A program made the translations under genes and the position numbers. 64,000 nucleotides of DNA. It comes from Burkholderia sp. Bp9142 (GTDB lineage Bacteria; Pseudomonadota; Gammaproteobacteria; Burkholderiales; Burkholderiaceae). Positions within the stretch are counted from its first letter, which is position 1; each line of letters starts with the position of its first letter. This document shows positions 8,838 to 18,251 of the stretch, piece by piece. The stretch lies in contig NZ_QTPP01000007.1 in the NCBI RefSeq assembly GCF_003853415.1, forward strand, positions 1 to 64,000, in the 5' to 3' direction. The notes beneath the pieces were generated by a model. That model saw nothing but the letters and a program-made list of their open reading frames with translations. It had not been told where the DNA came from and did not search any database.

Positions 8838-10220
8838 ATGCGTACAGTCGATCGGGCGATGCTTGCCGCGCTCTGCCTTTGTCTTGCCGCATGTGGCGGC
8901 GGCGACGACAACGCGGCACCGGCATCGCAAACCGTTGCGGGCACATCGACATCGTCCGTCGCACCTGCCGGTGCCGCATCCGGCGCATCGGCTTCATCAG
9001 CGAATTCCGGCAGCCCGGCGCCGGCCGCCGGGGCGACCGGTGCCGCGTCCGGCTCGACGCTTCCGCCTTCCACCGGCACCAAACCGGTTCTCGTCGCCGA
9101 TGTGACGGTCTCTCCGGCCGCCGACGGCAGCGACCAGGCCGACGCGTTGCAGAAAGCATTCGACAGCCTGAAGGCCGGCCAGCGCCTCGTCATCGCGCCC
9201 GGGCGCTACGTCGTCGGGCATTCGCTGGCCGTGACGGTGCCGCAGGCGGTGATTTCCGGATACGGCGCGACGCTCGCCGCCACGAATCCGGCCGACCAGA
9301 CGCTCGTGATGAGCGGCGCGGGTTCGACGCTCGTCGGCGTGACGCTCGCCGGCACTGGCGCGACGCGGCTCACGACACCCGAGTCGACCAAGGTCGAGGT
9401 GACGGGCACGGACGTTCAGGTGCTCGGCGTGACGATCCAGGGCGGCGCGAGCGCCGGGATCTTCGTGTTCGGCGGCAGCGGTATCGCGATCGTGGGCAAT
9501 ACCGTGCGCGCGACGCTGGCCGACGGCATCCATACCACCTACGGGTCGACCAACGTGCTGGTGCAGAACAACACGGTGACGGGCACCGGTGACGACCTGA
9601 TCGCCGTGGTCAGTTATCTCGGCGACGGTCGGCTCAGCAGCAACGTGCTGATCGACCACAATTCAGTGTCGGGCAACCCCTGGGGGCGCGGTATTGCCGT
9701 TGTCGGCGGGCAGGCGGTGACGATCTCGAACAATACGGTCGACGGAATCGAGAAGGCGGCGGGCATTCTGGTCGCGCAGGAAGACAGCTGGAAGACTTAC
9801 GGGACATCGAACGTCGTTGTCACCGGCAATACCGTGACCAACATCCAGAACTCGAACGTGAACAACGGGCTGCAGCCGACGCAGCAGGGGGCAATCGAGC
9901 TGGATACGTGGACGGGGACGGTGTCGCTTGTCGCGGTGACGGGCAATCGCATGACGGGCTCGGGGTATGCGGGATTCAGGGCGTACGGGAATGTCTGTTC
10001 GTTCAGTGCGACCGGGAATACGTTCTCGGCGATTGCGGGTACGCCAGTGTCGCTGTTGATGAATGGTTGTGCGGCGAATCAGATCGTTGTCGATGCGAAC
10101 GCGCTGGCGGACAGCAGTGCGTTGGCCCGGCCTGCGGGGGCGTCGGCGACGGGGACGTTTATCGTGACGGGGGCGGATGCGAGCTTGATGCCGCCGGTCA
10201 GGACGGGGTTGATGCAATGA
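8838..10220 (+). CDS. lipoprotein with right-handed parallel beta-helix
   Basis: 460 residues. The lipoprotein signal ends LCLAAC (Cys19), followed by a Ser/Ala/Pro/Gly linker to about residue 75. The rest shows NosD/pectate-lyase-like repeats: IVGNTVRATLADGIHTTYGS, NVLVQNNTVTGTGDDLI, VTISNNTVDG, NVVVTGNTVTN. These define coils of a right-handed beta-helix. Such folds bind or cleave polysaccharide, but I see no diagnostic catalytic set. It lies 0.7 kb upstream of the glycan locus in the same direction, so a role in surface polysaccharide is possible, not shown. Confidence 0.75.
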   Translation: MRTVDRAMLAALCLCLAACGGGDDNAAPASQTVAGTSTSSVAPAGAASGASASSANSGSPAPAAGATGAASGSTLPPSTGTKPVLVADVTVSPAADGSDQADALQKAFDSLKAGQRLVIAPGRYVVGHSLAVTVPQAVISGYGATLAATNPADQTLVMSGAGSTLVGVTLAGTGATRLTTPESTKVEVTGTDVQVLGVTIQGGASAGIFVFGGSGIAIVGNTVRATLADGIHTTYGSTNVLVQNNTVTGTGDDLIAVVSYLGDGRLSSNVLIDHNSVSGNPWGRGIAVVGGQAVTISNNTVDGIEKAAGILVAQEDSWKTYGTSNVVVTGNTVTNIQNSNVNNGLQPTQQGAIELDTWTGTVSLVAVTGNRMTGSGYAGFRAYGNVCSFSATGNTFSAIAGTPVSLLMNGCAANQIVVDANALADSSALARPAGASATGTFIVTGADASLMPPVRTGLMQ

Positions 10221-10907
10221 GCGGTGACTATTGCGCGGCGGCGCATGCGGGTCGTCGAAGGTATGACGATAAGCCCCGCAGATCAGAGCCGGTGGCGTAT
10301 TCCGGGCGGCGAATTTTCGGGAAAAGTCTGGTTCCCGTCAGAATTCATGCATCAGGAATGGAACGGGTGCGAGTCGAATGGCGTGGATGGAAATGGCGTC
10401 AGACCACGAAATCGGTAGTCGCCCGCGCCTGATTGGGGTTGCGACTACTTTCGTTCCGAGCGGGAATCTGTTGTAATTTCGAGTTCAGATACATGTTGTC
10501 GCGTGGGATTTCGATCCATCGACGAGATGCGTCGGTTCGGAAAGGTGCGTTCGTGTCCTCGAGATGTTCTGCCATCCTGCCGCCGCCCTTGATTGCATCT
10601 GAAGCAACCGATGTTCCACCAGCGGCGCGACAATCCTGACATCTGAAAGCCGTATCCTTTGCGTTTTCGTACAATCCTTGCACTCCGACGTGTCCGGCAA
10701 GGTTGCCAACCAGGGCATCCGGCGAGGATATTTGGGTCGTCAAACGAAGTGAAACAGCTCCTCCAAATTGTCCCGTCGCGACATCGACACGCGAGTCGCG
10801 ACGACTATCCGGCTCGTCACGTTAGTTGAGCACGCGATCCGCTGTTGTCACCCCTCCGGGCAGGGCAGCTAGCCCGCTCGACGTTCAACGTTCAACACAG
10901 GATTCTG
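10221..10907. other. 687-bp intergenic region ahead of the glycan operon
   Basis: No convincing gene. A 114-codon minus-strand frame (10399-10743) has no recognised domain or ribosome site and I leave it uncalled. Composition is less GC-rich than the flanks. The region presumably holds the promoter for rfbF and the genes after it, but I see no JUMPStart/ops element and no clear -35/-10 pair. Confidence 0.4.
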
Positions 10908-11681
10908 ATGAAAGCAGTCATTCTTGCGGGTGGGCTGGGAACGCGCATTTCGGAGGATACGGTCAACCGCCCGAAGCCGATGATCGAAATTGGCGGCAAA
11001 CCGATCCTCTGGCACATCATGAAGATTTATTCCGCTTACGGTGTGAATGACTTCGTGATCTGCTGCGGGTACAAGGGCTACATGATCAAGGAGTATTTCG
11101 CGAATTACTTCCTGCATACGTCCGATGTCACGTTTGACATGCGGACCAATGAAATGCAGGTGCATCAGCAATATTCGGAGCCCTGGAAAGTCACGCTGGT
11201 TGATACCGGCGAATCGACCATGACGGGGGGGCGTCTTCGTCGCGTGAAGAATTTCGTCAAGGACGAGGCAGCGTTCTGTTTCACGTACGGTGATGGCCTG
11301 AGTGACGTCAATATCACCCAACTCATCGAGTATCACCAGAAGAGCAACACGCTCGCCACGCTCGTGGCCGCGTTTCCGCCTGGCCGCTTTGGCGCGCTGG
11401 ATATTCACGGCAACAAGGTCACGTCGTTCAAGGAAAAGCCCAAGGGTGACGGCGGCATGATCAATGGCGGTTTTTTCGTACTGTCGCCGAAAGTGATCGA
11501 TCTGATCTCCGGCGATGCATGCGTCTGGGAGGAGGCGCCGCTCGAGCAACTCGCCGAGCAGGGCAACCTCGCCGCCTACGAGCACGAAGGATTCTGGCAG
11601 CCGATGGATACGTTGAGGGACAAATTGCTCCTCGAAAAACTTTGGCAGACCAATGAGGCGCCATGGAAGGTGTGGTCATGA
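10908..11681 (+). CDS. rfbF: glucose-1-phosphate cytidylyltransferase
   Basis: 257 residues, full length for RfbF/DdhA. It makes CDP-glucose from CTP and glucose-1-phosphate, the first step of CDP-dideoxysugar synthesis, in the cytoplasm. It shows the nucleotidyltransferase signature [11 protein letters not shown] (residues 3-13), [17 protein letters not shown], the metal-binding YGDGLSDV and the family-typical [12 protein letters not shown] near the end. The ATG at 10908 is preferred because it begins the conserved fold. The stop overlaps the rfbG start (ATGA). Confidence 0.95.
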   Translation: MKAVILAGGLGTRISEDTVNRPKPMIEIGGKPILWHIMKIYSAYGVNDFVICCGYKGYMIKEYFANYFLHTSDVTFDMRTNEMQVHQQYSEPWKVTLVDTGESTMTGGRLRRVKNFVKDEAAFCFTYGDGLSDVNITQLIEYHQKSNTLATLVAAFPPGRFGALDIHGNKVTSFKEKPKGDGGMINGGFFVLSPKVIDLISGDACVWEEAPLEQLAEQGNLAAYEHEGFWQPMDTLRDKLLLEKLWQTNEAPWKVWS

Positions 11682-12748
11682 TCGCCTCGTCGTTCTGGTC
11701 CGGAAAACGTGTCTTTCTGACAGGTCATACGGGCTTCAAGGGGAGCTGGTTGACGCTGTGGCTCCGTTCGCTCGGAGCAGAGGTCACGGGTTATGCGCTC
11801 GCGCCTGACACGACGCCAAACCTGTTTTCCCTCGCACGAGTGGAGGAGGGCATCGAGTCCGTCATTGGCGATATTCGCGATCGCGGACAGTTGCTCGACG
11901 CGCTGCGCCGTGCCGAGGCGGAAGTCGTGATCCACATGGCGGCACAATCGCTCGTTCGTACGTCGTATTCGAGCCCGGTTGAAACGTATGAAGCCAACGT
12001 AATGGGCACCGTGCATGTACTGGACGCAATCCGTCAAGTACGCAGTGTCCGATCGGTTGTGATCGTTACGACCGACAAATGCTACGAAAACCGCGAATGG
12101 GAATGGGGCTACCGCGAGAACGAGGCGATGGGCGGCTACGACCCGTATAGCAGCAGCAAAGGATGCGCCGAACTCGTAACCGCCGCGTATCGCAATTCGT
12201 TCTTCAACGAAGCCGCCTACGATACACATCGCGTGGCAATTGCGAGTGCACGTGCCGGTAATGTGATCGGCGGAGGCGACTGGGCATCGGACCGCCTCAT
12301 TCCGGACATCGTCAAGGCGATCAGCGCCGGCGAAATCGTCAACATCCGCAACCCTCATGCGATTCGCCCCTGGCAGCACGTGCTGGAGCCGCTTGGCGGC
12401 TATCTGCTGCTTGCCGAGAAACTCTACGTCGAAGGGGCATGTTACGCCGGCGCGTGGAATTTCGGGCCTAACGATATCGATGCACAACCGGTGCAAGCGA
12501 TTGTCGAGCGCCTGACTTCCCGGTGGGGCGACAACGCACGCTGGCAGTTGGATGGCGGCGATCATCCGCACGAGGCTACCTACCTCAAGCTCGACTGCTC
12601 AAAAGCACGTGCCCGGCTTGGATGGCATCCCCGTTGGAATCTCGATTTCACCCTGGACAAGATCGTCGATTGGTACAGGGCGGCGCACCAGCACGAAGAC
12701 GTAAGAGCACTGACGCTCGCCCAGATTGCCGACTACACCCGGTCATAG
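11678..12748 (+). CDS. rfbG: CDP-glucose 4,6-dehydratase
   Basis: 356 residues, extended SDR. It converts CDP-glucose to CDP-4-keto-6-deoxyglucose with bound NAD+. Glycine motif [11 protein letters not shown] near the start, [11 protein letters not shown], the catalytic Thr of VTTDKCYEN, and Tyr-x-x-x-Lys in [32 protein letters not shown] is characteristic of this dehydratase. The ATG at 11678 overlaps the rfbF stop and has GGAAGG at a good distance. An ATG at 11663 would add five residues. Confidence 0.95.
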   Translation: MIASSFWSGKRVFLTGHTGFKGSWLTLWLRSLGAEVTGYALAPDTTPNLFSLARVEEGIESVIGDIRDRGQLLDALRRAEAEVVIHMAAQSLVRTSYSSPVETYEANVMGTVHVLDAIRQVRSVRSVVIVTTDKCYENREWEWGYRENEAMGGYDPYSSSKGCAELVTAAYRNSFFNEAAYDTHRVAIASARAGNVIGGGDWASDRLIPDIVKAISAGEIVNIRNPHAIRPWQHVLEPLGGYLLLAEKLYVEGACYAGAWNFGPNDIDAQPVQAIVERLTSRWGDNARWQLDGGDHPHEATYLKLDCSKARARLGWHPRWNLDFTLDKIVDWYRAAHQHEDVRALTLAQIADYTRS

Positions 12749-12763
12749 CTATTTATCGCCGCA

Positions 12764-14077
12764 ATGAACAAAGATCAAATCCGCATGCAGATCATCGAGC
12801 TCGTCAAACAATATGGCGAACTCGCGACTCGACGCCCTGCCTTCGAGCCTGGCCAGACAGCCGTGCCGCCGTCGGGCAAGGTAATTGGCGCACGAGAAAT
12901 GGAATTCATGGTCGAGGCATCCCTCGACGGCTGGTTGACCACGGGACGATTCAACGAAGCCTTCGAAAAAAGGCTCGCGACGTATCTTGGCGTCGATTAC
13001 CTGATCACCGTGAATTCCGGTTCGTCGGCGAATCTGGTGGCATTCTCGACGTTGACATCGCCGAAACTGGGTGATCGTGCCATTCGTCAGGGTGACGAAG
13101 TAATCGGTGTCGCAGCGGGTTTTCCGACTACGGTCAACCCGATTCTTCAATTCGGTGCGGTTCCGGTATTCGTTGACGTCGAACTGGGTACATACAACAT
13201 CGACGCGACGAAGATCGAGGCGGCCATCTCGCCCAAGACCAAGGCGATCATGCTCGCCCATACGCTTGGCAACCCGTACAACCTCGAAGCGATCACCGCG
13301 CTGTGCCGGAAGTACAACCTGTGGCTGATCGAGGACTGCTGCGACGCACTCGGTGCAACTTACAATGGCCAACTGGTCGGCACCTTCGGCGATATCGGCA
13401 CGCTCAGTTTCTACCCGGCCCATCACATCACGATGGGCGAGGGCGGTGCAGTGTTCACCAACAACCCCGAATTGAAACTCATCGCCGAATCGTTCCGTGA
13501 CTGGGGGCGCGACTGCTATTGCGCGCCCGGCAAGGACAACACGTGCGGCAAGCGCTTTTGCTGGAAGCTCGGCACGCTCCCGGAAGGCTACGACCACAAG
13601 TACACCTATTCCCATCTCGGCTATAACCTGAAGATCACGGACATGCAGGCGGCATGCGCACTCGCGCAAATGGACCGTCTGGATGGATTCGTCCAGGCGC
13701 GCCGCGAGAACTTTGGCTATCTGCACGAGCGTTTGCAGACTTGCACGGAACATCTGATCCTGCCGCATGCGACACCGAACGCTGATCCGTCGTGGTTCGG
13801 CTTCCCAATCACGCTGAGGCCCGACGCAGAGTTCTCGCGCCTCGACTTGCTGACTTACCTCGACCAGAACAAGATCGGCACCCGCCTGCTGTTTGCCGGC
13901 AACCTCACGCGTCAGCCTTATATGATTGGCCAGGAATATCGCGTGAGCGGCGATTTGACGAATACCGACATCGTGATGAATCAGACGTTCTGGGTTGGTG
14001 TTTACCCGGGGCTGAGCCACGAAATGCTTGACTTCATCGTCGAGAAAATCGAGACGTTCGTCGGCGTCAATTTCTAG
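12764..14077 (+). CDS. rfbH: CDP-4-keto-6-deoxyglucose 3-dehydrase (E1)
   Basis: 437 residues, the usual RfbH/DdhC/AscC length. It is a PMP-dependent, iron-sulfur enzyme that removes the C3 hydroxyl to lead to 3,6-dideoxy-4-ketohexose. The usual PLP lysine is replaced by His220 ([15 protein letters not shown]), the hallmark of this class. Cys193 (EDCCDALG), Cys251 and Cys253 (RDCYCAPG) sit at the positions known to ligate the [2Fe-2S] cluster in the Yersinia E1 enzyme. A partner E3 reductase gene is not in the window and must be encoded elsewhere. It follows rfbG by 15 bp. Confidence 0.95.
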   Translation: MNKDQIRMQIIELVKQYGELATRRPAFEPGQTAVPPSGKVIGAREMEFMVEASLDGWLTTGRFNEAFEKRLATYLGVDYLITVNSGSSANLVAFSTLTSPKLGDRAIRQGDEVIGVAAGFPTTVNPILQFGAVPVFVDVELGTYNIDATKIEAAISPKTKAIMLAHTLGNPYNLEAITALCRKYNLWLIEDCCDALGATYNGQLVGTFGDIGTLSFYPAHHITMGEGGAVFTNNPELKLIAESFRDWGRDCYCAPGKDNTCGKRFCWKLGTLPEGYDHKYTYSHLGYNLKITDMQAACALAQMDRLDGFVQARRENFGYLHERLQTCTEHLILPHATPNADPSWFGFPITLRPDAEFSRLDLLTYLDQNKIGTRLLFAGNLTRQPYMIGQEYRVSGDLTNTDIVMNQTFWVGVYPGLSHEMLDFIVEKIETFVGVNF

Positions 14078-14080
14078 GTG

Positions 14081-15145
14081 ATGACGTCAATGCGCAAGCC
14101 GTACCCACGAGAAGATCTCGAACTGGTCGTTCAGCATACGGCGGATGTCTGGTCGGCTTTCCGTGGAGCGCGATTATTCATCACGGGTGGCACGGGTTTC
14201 ATCGGATCCTGGTTGCTGGAAGCGGTACAGCACGCCAATCGGGTACTCGGTAGCGGGATCGAGGTTGTCGTACTGAGTCGTAACCCCGAGAAAGCGCGCG
14301 CGTTTGCACCGCATCTTTATGCAGCCCCCGGCCTGGCATTGTACGAAGGCGACGTCATCGATTTCGAAACGACGACAGGCCCAATGGGGGCGATCGACCT
14401 TTGCATCCATGCAGCGACCGACGTCGCGGATATCACAAAGGCTGGCGATGGCTTGCGGGTGTTCGATGCGAATGTGACCGGTACGCGTCGGGTGCTGGAT
14501 TTCGCCCGCTCGAATGGTGCGACACGCTTTTTGTTGACGTCGAGTGGCGCGATTTATGGGCATCAGCCCTCGACGCTGGAACGGACGCCTGAGAGCTATT
14601 GCGGCGCGCCTGACACGCTCGATACAAAAGCAGCGTACGGGCAAGGGAAGAGGTCGGCTGAATGGCTCGCGTCGACGTACGGCGAGCAGCACGACATCAA
14701 TGTTTCCATTGCGCGAATCTATGCGCTCGTCGGCCCAGGTATCCCGGCAGACGGTCCATTTGCAGTCGGCAACTTTATTCGCGATGCGCTGGCGGGGCAG
14801 CGCATTGTCATCAAGGGCGATGGGCGGCCTCTACGCAGCTATCTGTACATCGCCGATGCCTGCATCTGGCTTCTGCGCATGCTGCACGGCGGCGTGACGG
14901 GGCGCGCCTATAACGTGGGCTCCGAACGCGCCGTGTCGATTCTCGAACTTGCGCGCATGGTGGAGACGCTATGCGGCGCACGCGAGGCCACCGTGCCCGA
15001 CATGGCACCTGCGTCTGGTCCGGCGCCACGCTATATTCCTTCGACCGCGCTAGCGCGTCATTCGCTTGGTGTGGAGGAGTACACGCCTTTGGAGTTGGCT
15101 CTTACCAAGACGATCAACTGGAACCGAAACACGGTCACTGCATGA
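14081..15145 (+). CDS. NAD-dependent epimerase/dehydratase, sugar-nucleotide SDR
   Basis: 354 residues from the ATG at 14081 (GTG at 14078 and ATG at 14090 are alternatives). Extended SDR: LFITGGTGFIGSWLLEA, DLCIHAATDVADIT, LTSSGAIYG, catalytic Tyr/Lys in YGQGKRSAEW, and GRPLRSYLYIADACIWLLRM. By position it would reduce or epimerise the CDP-3,6-dideoxy-4-ketohexose, like paratose/abequose synthases, or act on the branched product of the transketolase encoded next. The exact reaction cannot be read. The stop overlaps the transketolase start (ATGA). Confidence 0.85.
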   Translation: MTSMRKPYPREDLELVVQHTADVWSAFRGARLFITGGTGFIGSWLLEAVQHANRVLGSGIEVVVLSRNPEKARAFAPHLYAAPGLALYEGDVIDFETTTGPMGAIDLCIHAATDVADITKAGDGLRVFDANVTGTRRVLDFARSNGATRFLLTSSGAIYGHQPSTLERTPESYCGAPDTLDTKAAYGQGKRSAEWLASTYGEQHDINVSIARIYALVGPGIPADGPFAVGNFIRDALAGQRIVIKGDGRPLRSYLYIADACIWLLRMLHGGVTGRAYNVGSERAVSILELARMVETLCGAREATVPDMAPASGPAPRYIPSTALARHSLGVEEYTPLELALTKTINWNRNTVTA

Positions 15146-15948
15146 AGACATTCGAATCGTCCCGGATTCGCAAGACCATTCTCGATATGGCGTTCGCCGG
15201 ATCGACCGTCCATATCGGTTGCGCATTTTCCATCGTTGAACTGCTGGCTGTGCTTTACCGCAAACACCTGCGCTACGAGCAAAGCGATCCGCGTTCTCCC
15301 GGGCGCGACTATATGGTGCTGAGCAAAGGCCACGGTGTGATGGCTCAGTACGCTTGTCTGAATGAAATCGGCTGGCTCTCCGATGATGAAATCACCCGCT
15401 ATTTTGGCAATGGCACGCGTCTCAAGGGACTCGCCGATGCGCACGTGCCCGGCATCGAAACGACGGCCGGGTCACTCGGACATGGTCTTTCCGTCGGCGT
15501 CGGTCTTGCGTTGGCTGCGAAGCGAAACGACACCGATCAGAAGTGCTATGCGCTCGTTGGAGACGGTGAACTGAATGAAGGCCCGATCTGGGAAGCGGCG
15601 CTCTTTGCGGCCCAGTTCAAACTCGACAACCTGATCGTCATCGTCGACGTGAACGGATTCCAGGCCATGGGCACGACAGACGAAGTGATCGGACTCGGCG
15701 ACATCCAGGCGAAGTTCGAGGCATTTGGCTTCGATGCCATCTCTGTCGACGGTCACGACGAAACCGCAATCGATCGAGCGTATCAGACCCTGAAGACCCG
15801 AAAGGACGGGCGCCCGAAAGCGATGGTGGCTCGCACGGTCAAAGGCAAGGGTGTCTCGTTCATGGAGCACGAAAATATCTGGCATTACACGCGGCTCACG
15901 GCGCAAACGTATGACATCGCGATTGCCGAGCTTGGAGAGAAGCAATGA
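15142..15948 (+). CDS. transketolase, N-terminal (TPP-binding) subunit
   Basis: 268 residues, equal to the first third of a housekeeping transketolase. TPP diphosphate-binding motif GDGELNEGPIWEAALFAAQ with the following VDVNGFQAMG, and the conserved GHGLSVGVGLALAAKR and LSKGHGVMAQYA. The split form is common in dedicated secondary or sugar pathways. It begins with ATGA overlap on the SDR gene and ends with ATGA overlap on the second subunit. In an rfbFGH cluster it would supply a two-carbon ketol unit to the 4-keto group, making a C4-branched sugar. This is an inference from context. Confidence 0.9.
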   Translation: MKTFESSRIRKTILDMAFAGSTVHIGCAFSIVELLAVLYRKHLRYEQSDPRSPGRDYMVLSKGHGVMAQYACLNEIGWLSDDEITRYFGNGTRLKGLADAHVPGIETTAGSLGHGLSVGVGLALAAKRNDTDQKCYALVGDGELNEGPIWEAALFAAQFKLDNLIVIVDVNGFQAMGTTDEVIGLGDIQAKFEAFGFDAISVDGHDETAIDRAYQTLKTRKDGRPKAMVARTVKGKGVSFMEHENIWHYTRLTAQTYDIAIAELGEKQ

Positions 15949-16862
15949 GGGATGCGTTTTCTGATGCGATCGTCGGCGCGGCGCGACAAGATCCCAAGAT
16001 TCTTCTGCTGACAGGTGATCACGGCTATGCGCTCTTCGATGCATTTCGCAAGGCATGTCCCGATCAATACATCAATTGCGGTATTGCAGAGCAGAACATG
16101 GTGGGGGTGGCCGCGGGTCTGGCCAAGGCCGGATTCAAACCCATCGTCTACGGACTCGCCGCATTCGTGCCTATTCGCGTTCTCGAGCAGATCAAGATCG
16201 ATGTCTGCTATGAAGATCTGCCGGTGACGTTCATTGGCGATGGCGCTGGAGTCGTCTACGCCCAACTGGGTACGAGCCATCAAAGTACGGAAGACATCGC
16301 TGCGCTTCGCGCGATCCCGCAACTGTCGATATATTCTCCTGCTGACCGGTTCGAACTGACTGCCTGCATGCGGGACATCTCGGACAGACAGGCGCCTGCC
16401 TATCTGCGGATGGGCAAGGCGGATCTTGGCGATGTGCATGCTGCACCGCTCAACTCGTGGCGCAATGGCGATGCCGTTCCGTTGACGAACGAAGCGCACC
16501 CAAGCCTTTTCATTGCGACAGGTTCGGGCGTGAAGCTGGCTCAGAAGGTCGCTGCTGCTACCGGTGGCGCGGACATCGTTTCCGTGCCCTGCATCAAACC
16601 CTTTCCTGTCGATTCGATTCGTAAACTTGCAGCGGGCCGGCAAGCGATCGTGACGTTTGAAGAGCATTCGATTTACGGTGGACTGGGCGGCGCTGTCGCG
16701 GAAACACTGATGGGCAGTTTTGTCGGGACGTTCGTGCGTGTAGGTATTCAAGACAGGTTCAGTACGTTATGTGGAAACTATCCCTATCTGATGGAAAGCC
16801 ATGGCCTTTCCCCGGATGCCGTCAAAGAGCAGATAAAAAAGGCACTCGATGCAAGTGTCTAA
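15945..16862 (+). CDS. transketolase, C-terminal (pyrimidine-binding) subunit
   Basis: 305 residues covering the pyrimidine and C-terminal domains of transketolase. Markers are INCGIAEQNMVGVAAGLAKA (the catalytic Glu that activates TPP), DGAGVVYAQLGTSHQSTEDI with the substrate-binding His, and FEEHSIYGGLGGAVAE. It works with the preceding gene as a heterotetramer by analogy with other split transketolases. Its 3' end overlaps the GtrA gene by 14 bp, so six genes from rfbF on form one tightly packed transcription unit. Confidence 0.9.
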   Translation: MRDAFSDAIVGAARQDPKILLLTGDHGYALFDAFRKACPDQYINCGIAEQNMVGVAAGLAKAGFKPIVYGLAAFVPIRVLEQIKIDVCYEDLPVTFIGDGAGVVYAQLGTSHQSTEDIAALRAIPQLSIYSPADRFELTACMRDISDRQAPAYLRMGKADLGDVHAAPLNSWRNGDAVPLTNEAHPSLFIATGSGVKLAQKVAAATGGADIVSVPCIKPFPVDSIRKLAAGRQAIVTFEEHSIYGGLGGAVAETLMGSFVGTFVRVGIQDRFSTLCGNYPYLMESHGLSPDAVKEQIKKALDASV

Positions 16863-17250
16863 TTCCGACCGTGAGCCTTTGACAAAGACGCTTGTCCAGC
16901 TATTGCGTTTTCTGGTTGTCGGTGGGCTGAACACACTGGTTGGCTACTCGTTATTTGCGGTCCTGACTTACGCGGGTCTCGCTTATCCCGCCGCTATCGG
17001 GCTCGCCACCGTTGGCGGTGTGCTCTTCAACTTCCAGAGCGTCGGACGGCTCGTATTCGACGGTGCGCCGCGGTCGTCATTCTGGCGATTCGTCGGCGTC
17101 TACTGTGTGATTTACCTGTTGAATCTCGGCGGAGTGCGGTTGCTGCTCGGCCTTGACGCAAACATCTACATTGCGAATGCTCTGACGCTGCTTCCGCTGA
17201 GCGTCATTGCGTTTATCCTGAACCGCCGCTTTGTCTTCAACCTGCCATGA
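16849..17250 (+). CDS. GtrA-family membrane protein
   Basis: 133 residues, four hydrophobic helices, with the GtrA signature FLVVGGLNTLVGYSLFAVL and FNRRFVFN-like ending (LNRRFVFNLP). GtrA proteins are thought to flip an undecaprenyl-phosphate-linked sugar across the inner membrane. It overlaps both neighbours (14 bp upstream, ATGA downstream), tying it to the sugar genes and the GtrB-like transferase. Confidence 0.9.
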   Translation: MQVSNSDREPLTKTLVQLLRFLVVGGLNTLVGYSLFAVLTYAGLAYPAAIGLATVGGVLFNFQSVGRLVFDGAPRSSFWRFVGVYCVIYLLNLGGVRLLLGLDANIYIANALTLLPLSVIAFILNRRFVFNLP

Positions 17251-18218
17251 AGCATATAACCGTTGTTACGCCTTGTTTCAATGAAGAGGAAAACGTCCGG
17301 GCTGTCTACGAAGAGACTCGTCGCGTGTTCTCGACGATTCCGGAGGTGACCTATGACCATCTCTTCATCGACAACGCGTCGACGGATTCGACGGTCAGCA
17401 TCCTGCGAACGATCGCCGCGGACGATCCGGCGGTCGGCGTAATCGTTAATGCACGGAACTTTGGGCACATCCGATCGCCGATGCATGGTCTTTTGCAAGC
17501 AAAGGGCGATGCCGTCATTCTGCTGGTCGCCGACCTGCAGGACCCGCCCGACCTGATGCGCGAGTTCGTGAAGAACTGGCTGGCTGGCGCGCCCGTCGTG
17601 GTCGGCGTAAAGCCCGAGTCAAAAGAATCGGCGCTCTTCTTCGCGCTGCGCAGAATGTACTATCGCCTGGTCACGCAGATCGCCAACGTCACGCTGATCC
17701 AGAACTTTACGGGGTTCGGGCTTTACGACCGCAAGGTCATCGAGATCCTGCGACAGATCGATGATCCGTACCCTTACTTCCGCGGACTCGTGTGCGAGAT
17801 CGGGTTCGAGATCAAACAGATTCCATACGTCCAGCCGCGCCGCAGACGGGGCATATCGAAGAACAACTTCTACACGCTCTACGATATCGCAATGCTGGGT
17901 ATTACCTCGCATTCGAAGGTACCGTTGCGGCTCGCCACGATCGCCGGGTTCTTCCTTTCCGGCCTGAGCCTTTTCGTCTCGTTCATGTATTTCGTCCTGA
18001 AGCTTGTGTTCTGGAGCAGTTTCTCGATGGGCAGCGCTCCGATGCTGATCGGTCTGTTTTTCTTTGCATCGGTACAGTTGTTCTTTATTGGCCTGCTTGG
18101 CGAGTATGTCGGCGCGATTCTTACCTATGCGCAAAAGAGACCGTTGGTGGTCGAGCGCGAGCGGATCAATTCGGGCGGGACCGCTATCGAGGCACAAGTG
18201 GCCTCGCGGCCGAATTGA
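17247..18218 (+). CDS. GtrB-like family 2 glycosyltransferase (sugar to undecaprenyl phosphate)
   Basis: 323 residues. GT-A catalytic part with TPCFNEEENV, IDNASTDST, LVADLQDPPDLM (the DxD-like site) and RRRRGISKNNFYTLYD, then two C-terminal membrane helices at about 230-300 (ATIAGFFLSGLSLFVSF, LIGLFFFASVQLFFIGLLGEY). This layout is that of GtrB/dolichol-phosphate-mannose-synthase-like enzymes, which move a nucleotide sugar onto the lipid carrier on the cytoplasmic face. Substrate by context: the CDP-deoxysugar made by the upstream genes. Confidence 0.9.
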   Translation: MKHITVVTPCFNEEENVRAVYEETRRVFSTIPEVTYDHLFIDNASTDSTVSILRTIAADDPAVGVIVNARNFGHIRSPMHGLLQAKGDAVILLVADLQDPPDLMREFVKNWLAGAPVVVGVKPESKESALFFALRRMYYRLVTQIANVTLIQNFTGFGLYDRKVIEILRQIDDPYPYFRGLVCEIGFEIKQIPYVQPRRRRGISKNNFYTLYDIAMLGITSHSKVPLRLATIAGFFLSGLSLFVSFMYFVLKLVFWSSFSMGSAPMLIGLFFFASVQLFFIGLLGEYVGAILTYAQKRPLVVERERINSGGTAIEAQVASRPN

Positions 18219-18251
18219 GCGACAGTCCAGATAACCTGCTGAGTCAGCGGC

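Noticed and set aside
10399..10743. 114-codon minus-strand frame upstream of rfbF
   Set aside because: No ribosome site, no recognised motif, and uneven composition; left as intergenic.
10780..10907. JUMPStart/ops element before the glycan operon
   Set aside because: GGCAGGGCAGCTAGCCC resembles it loosely but the GGCGGTAGCGTG core is absent.
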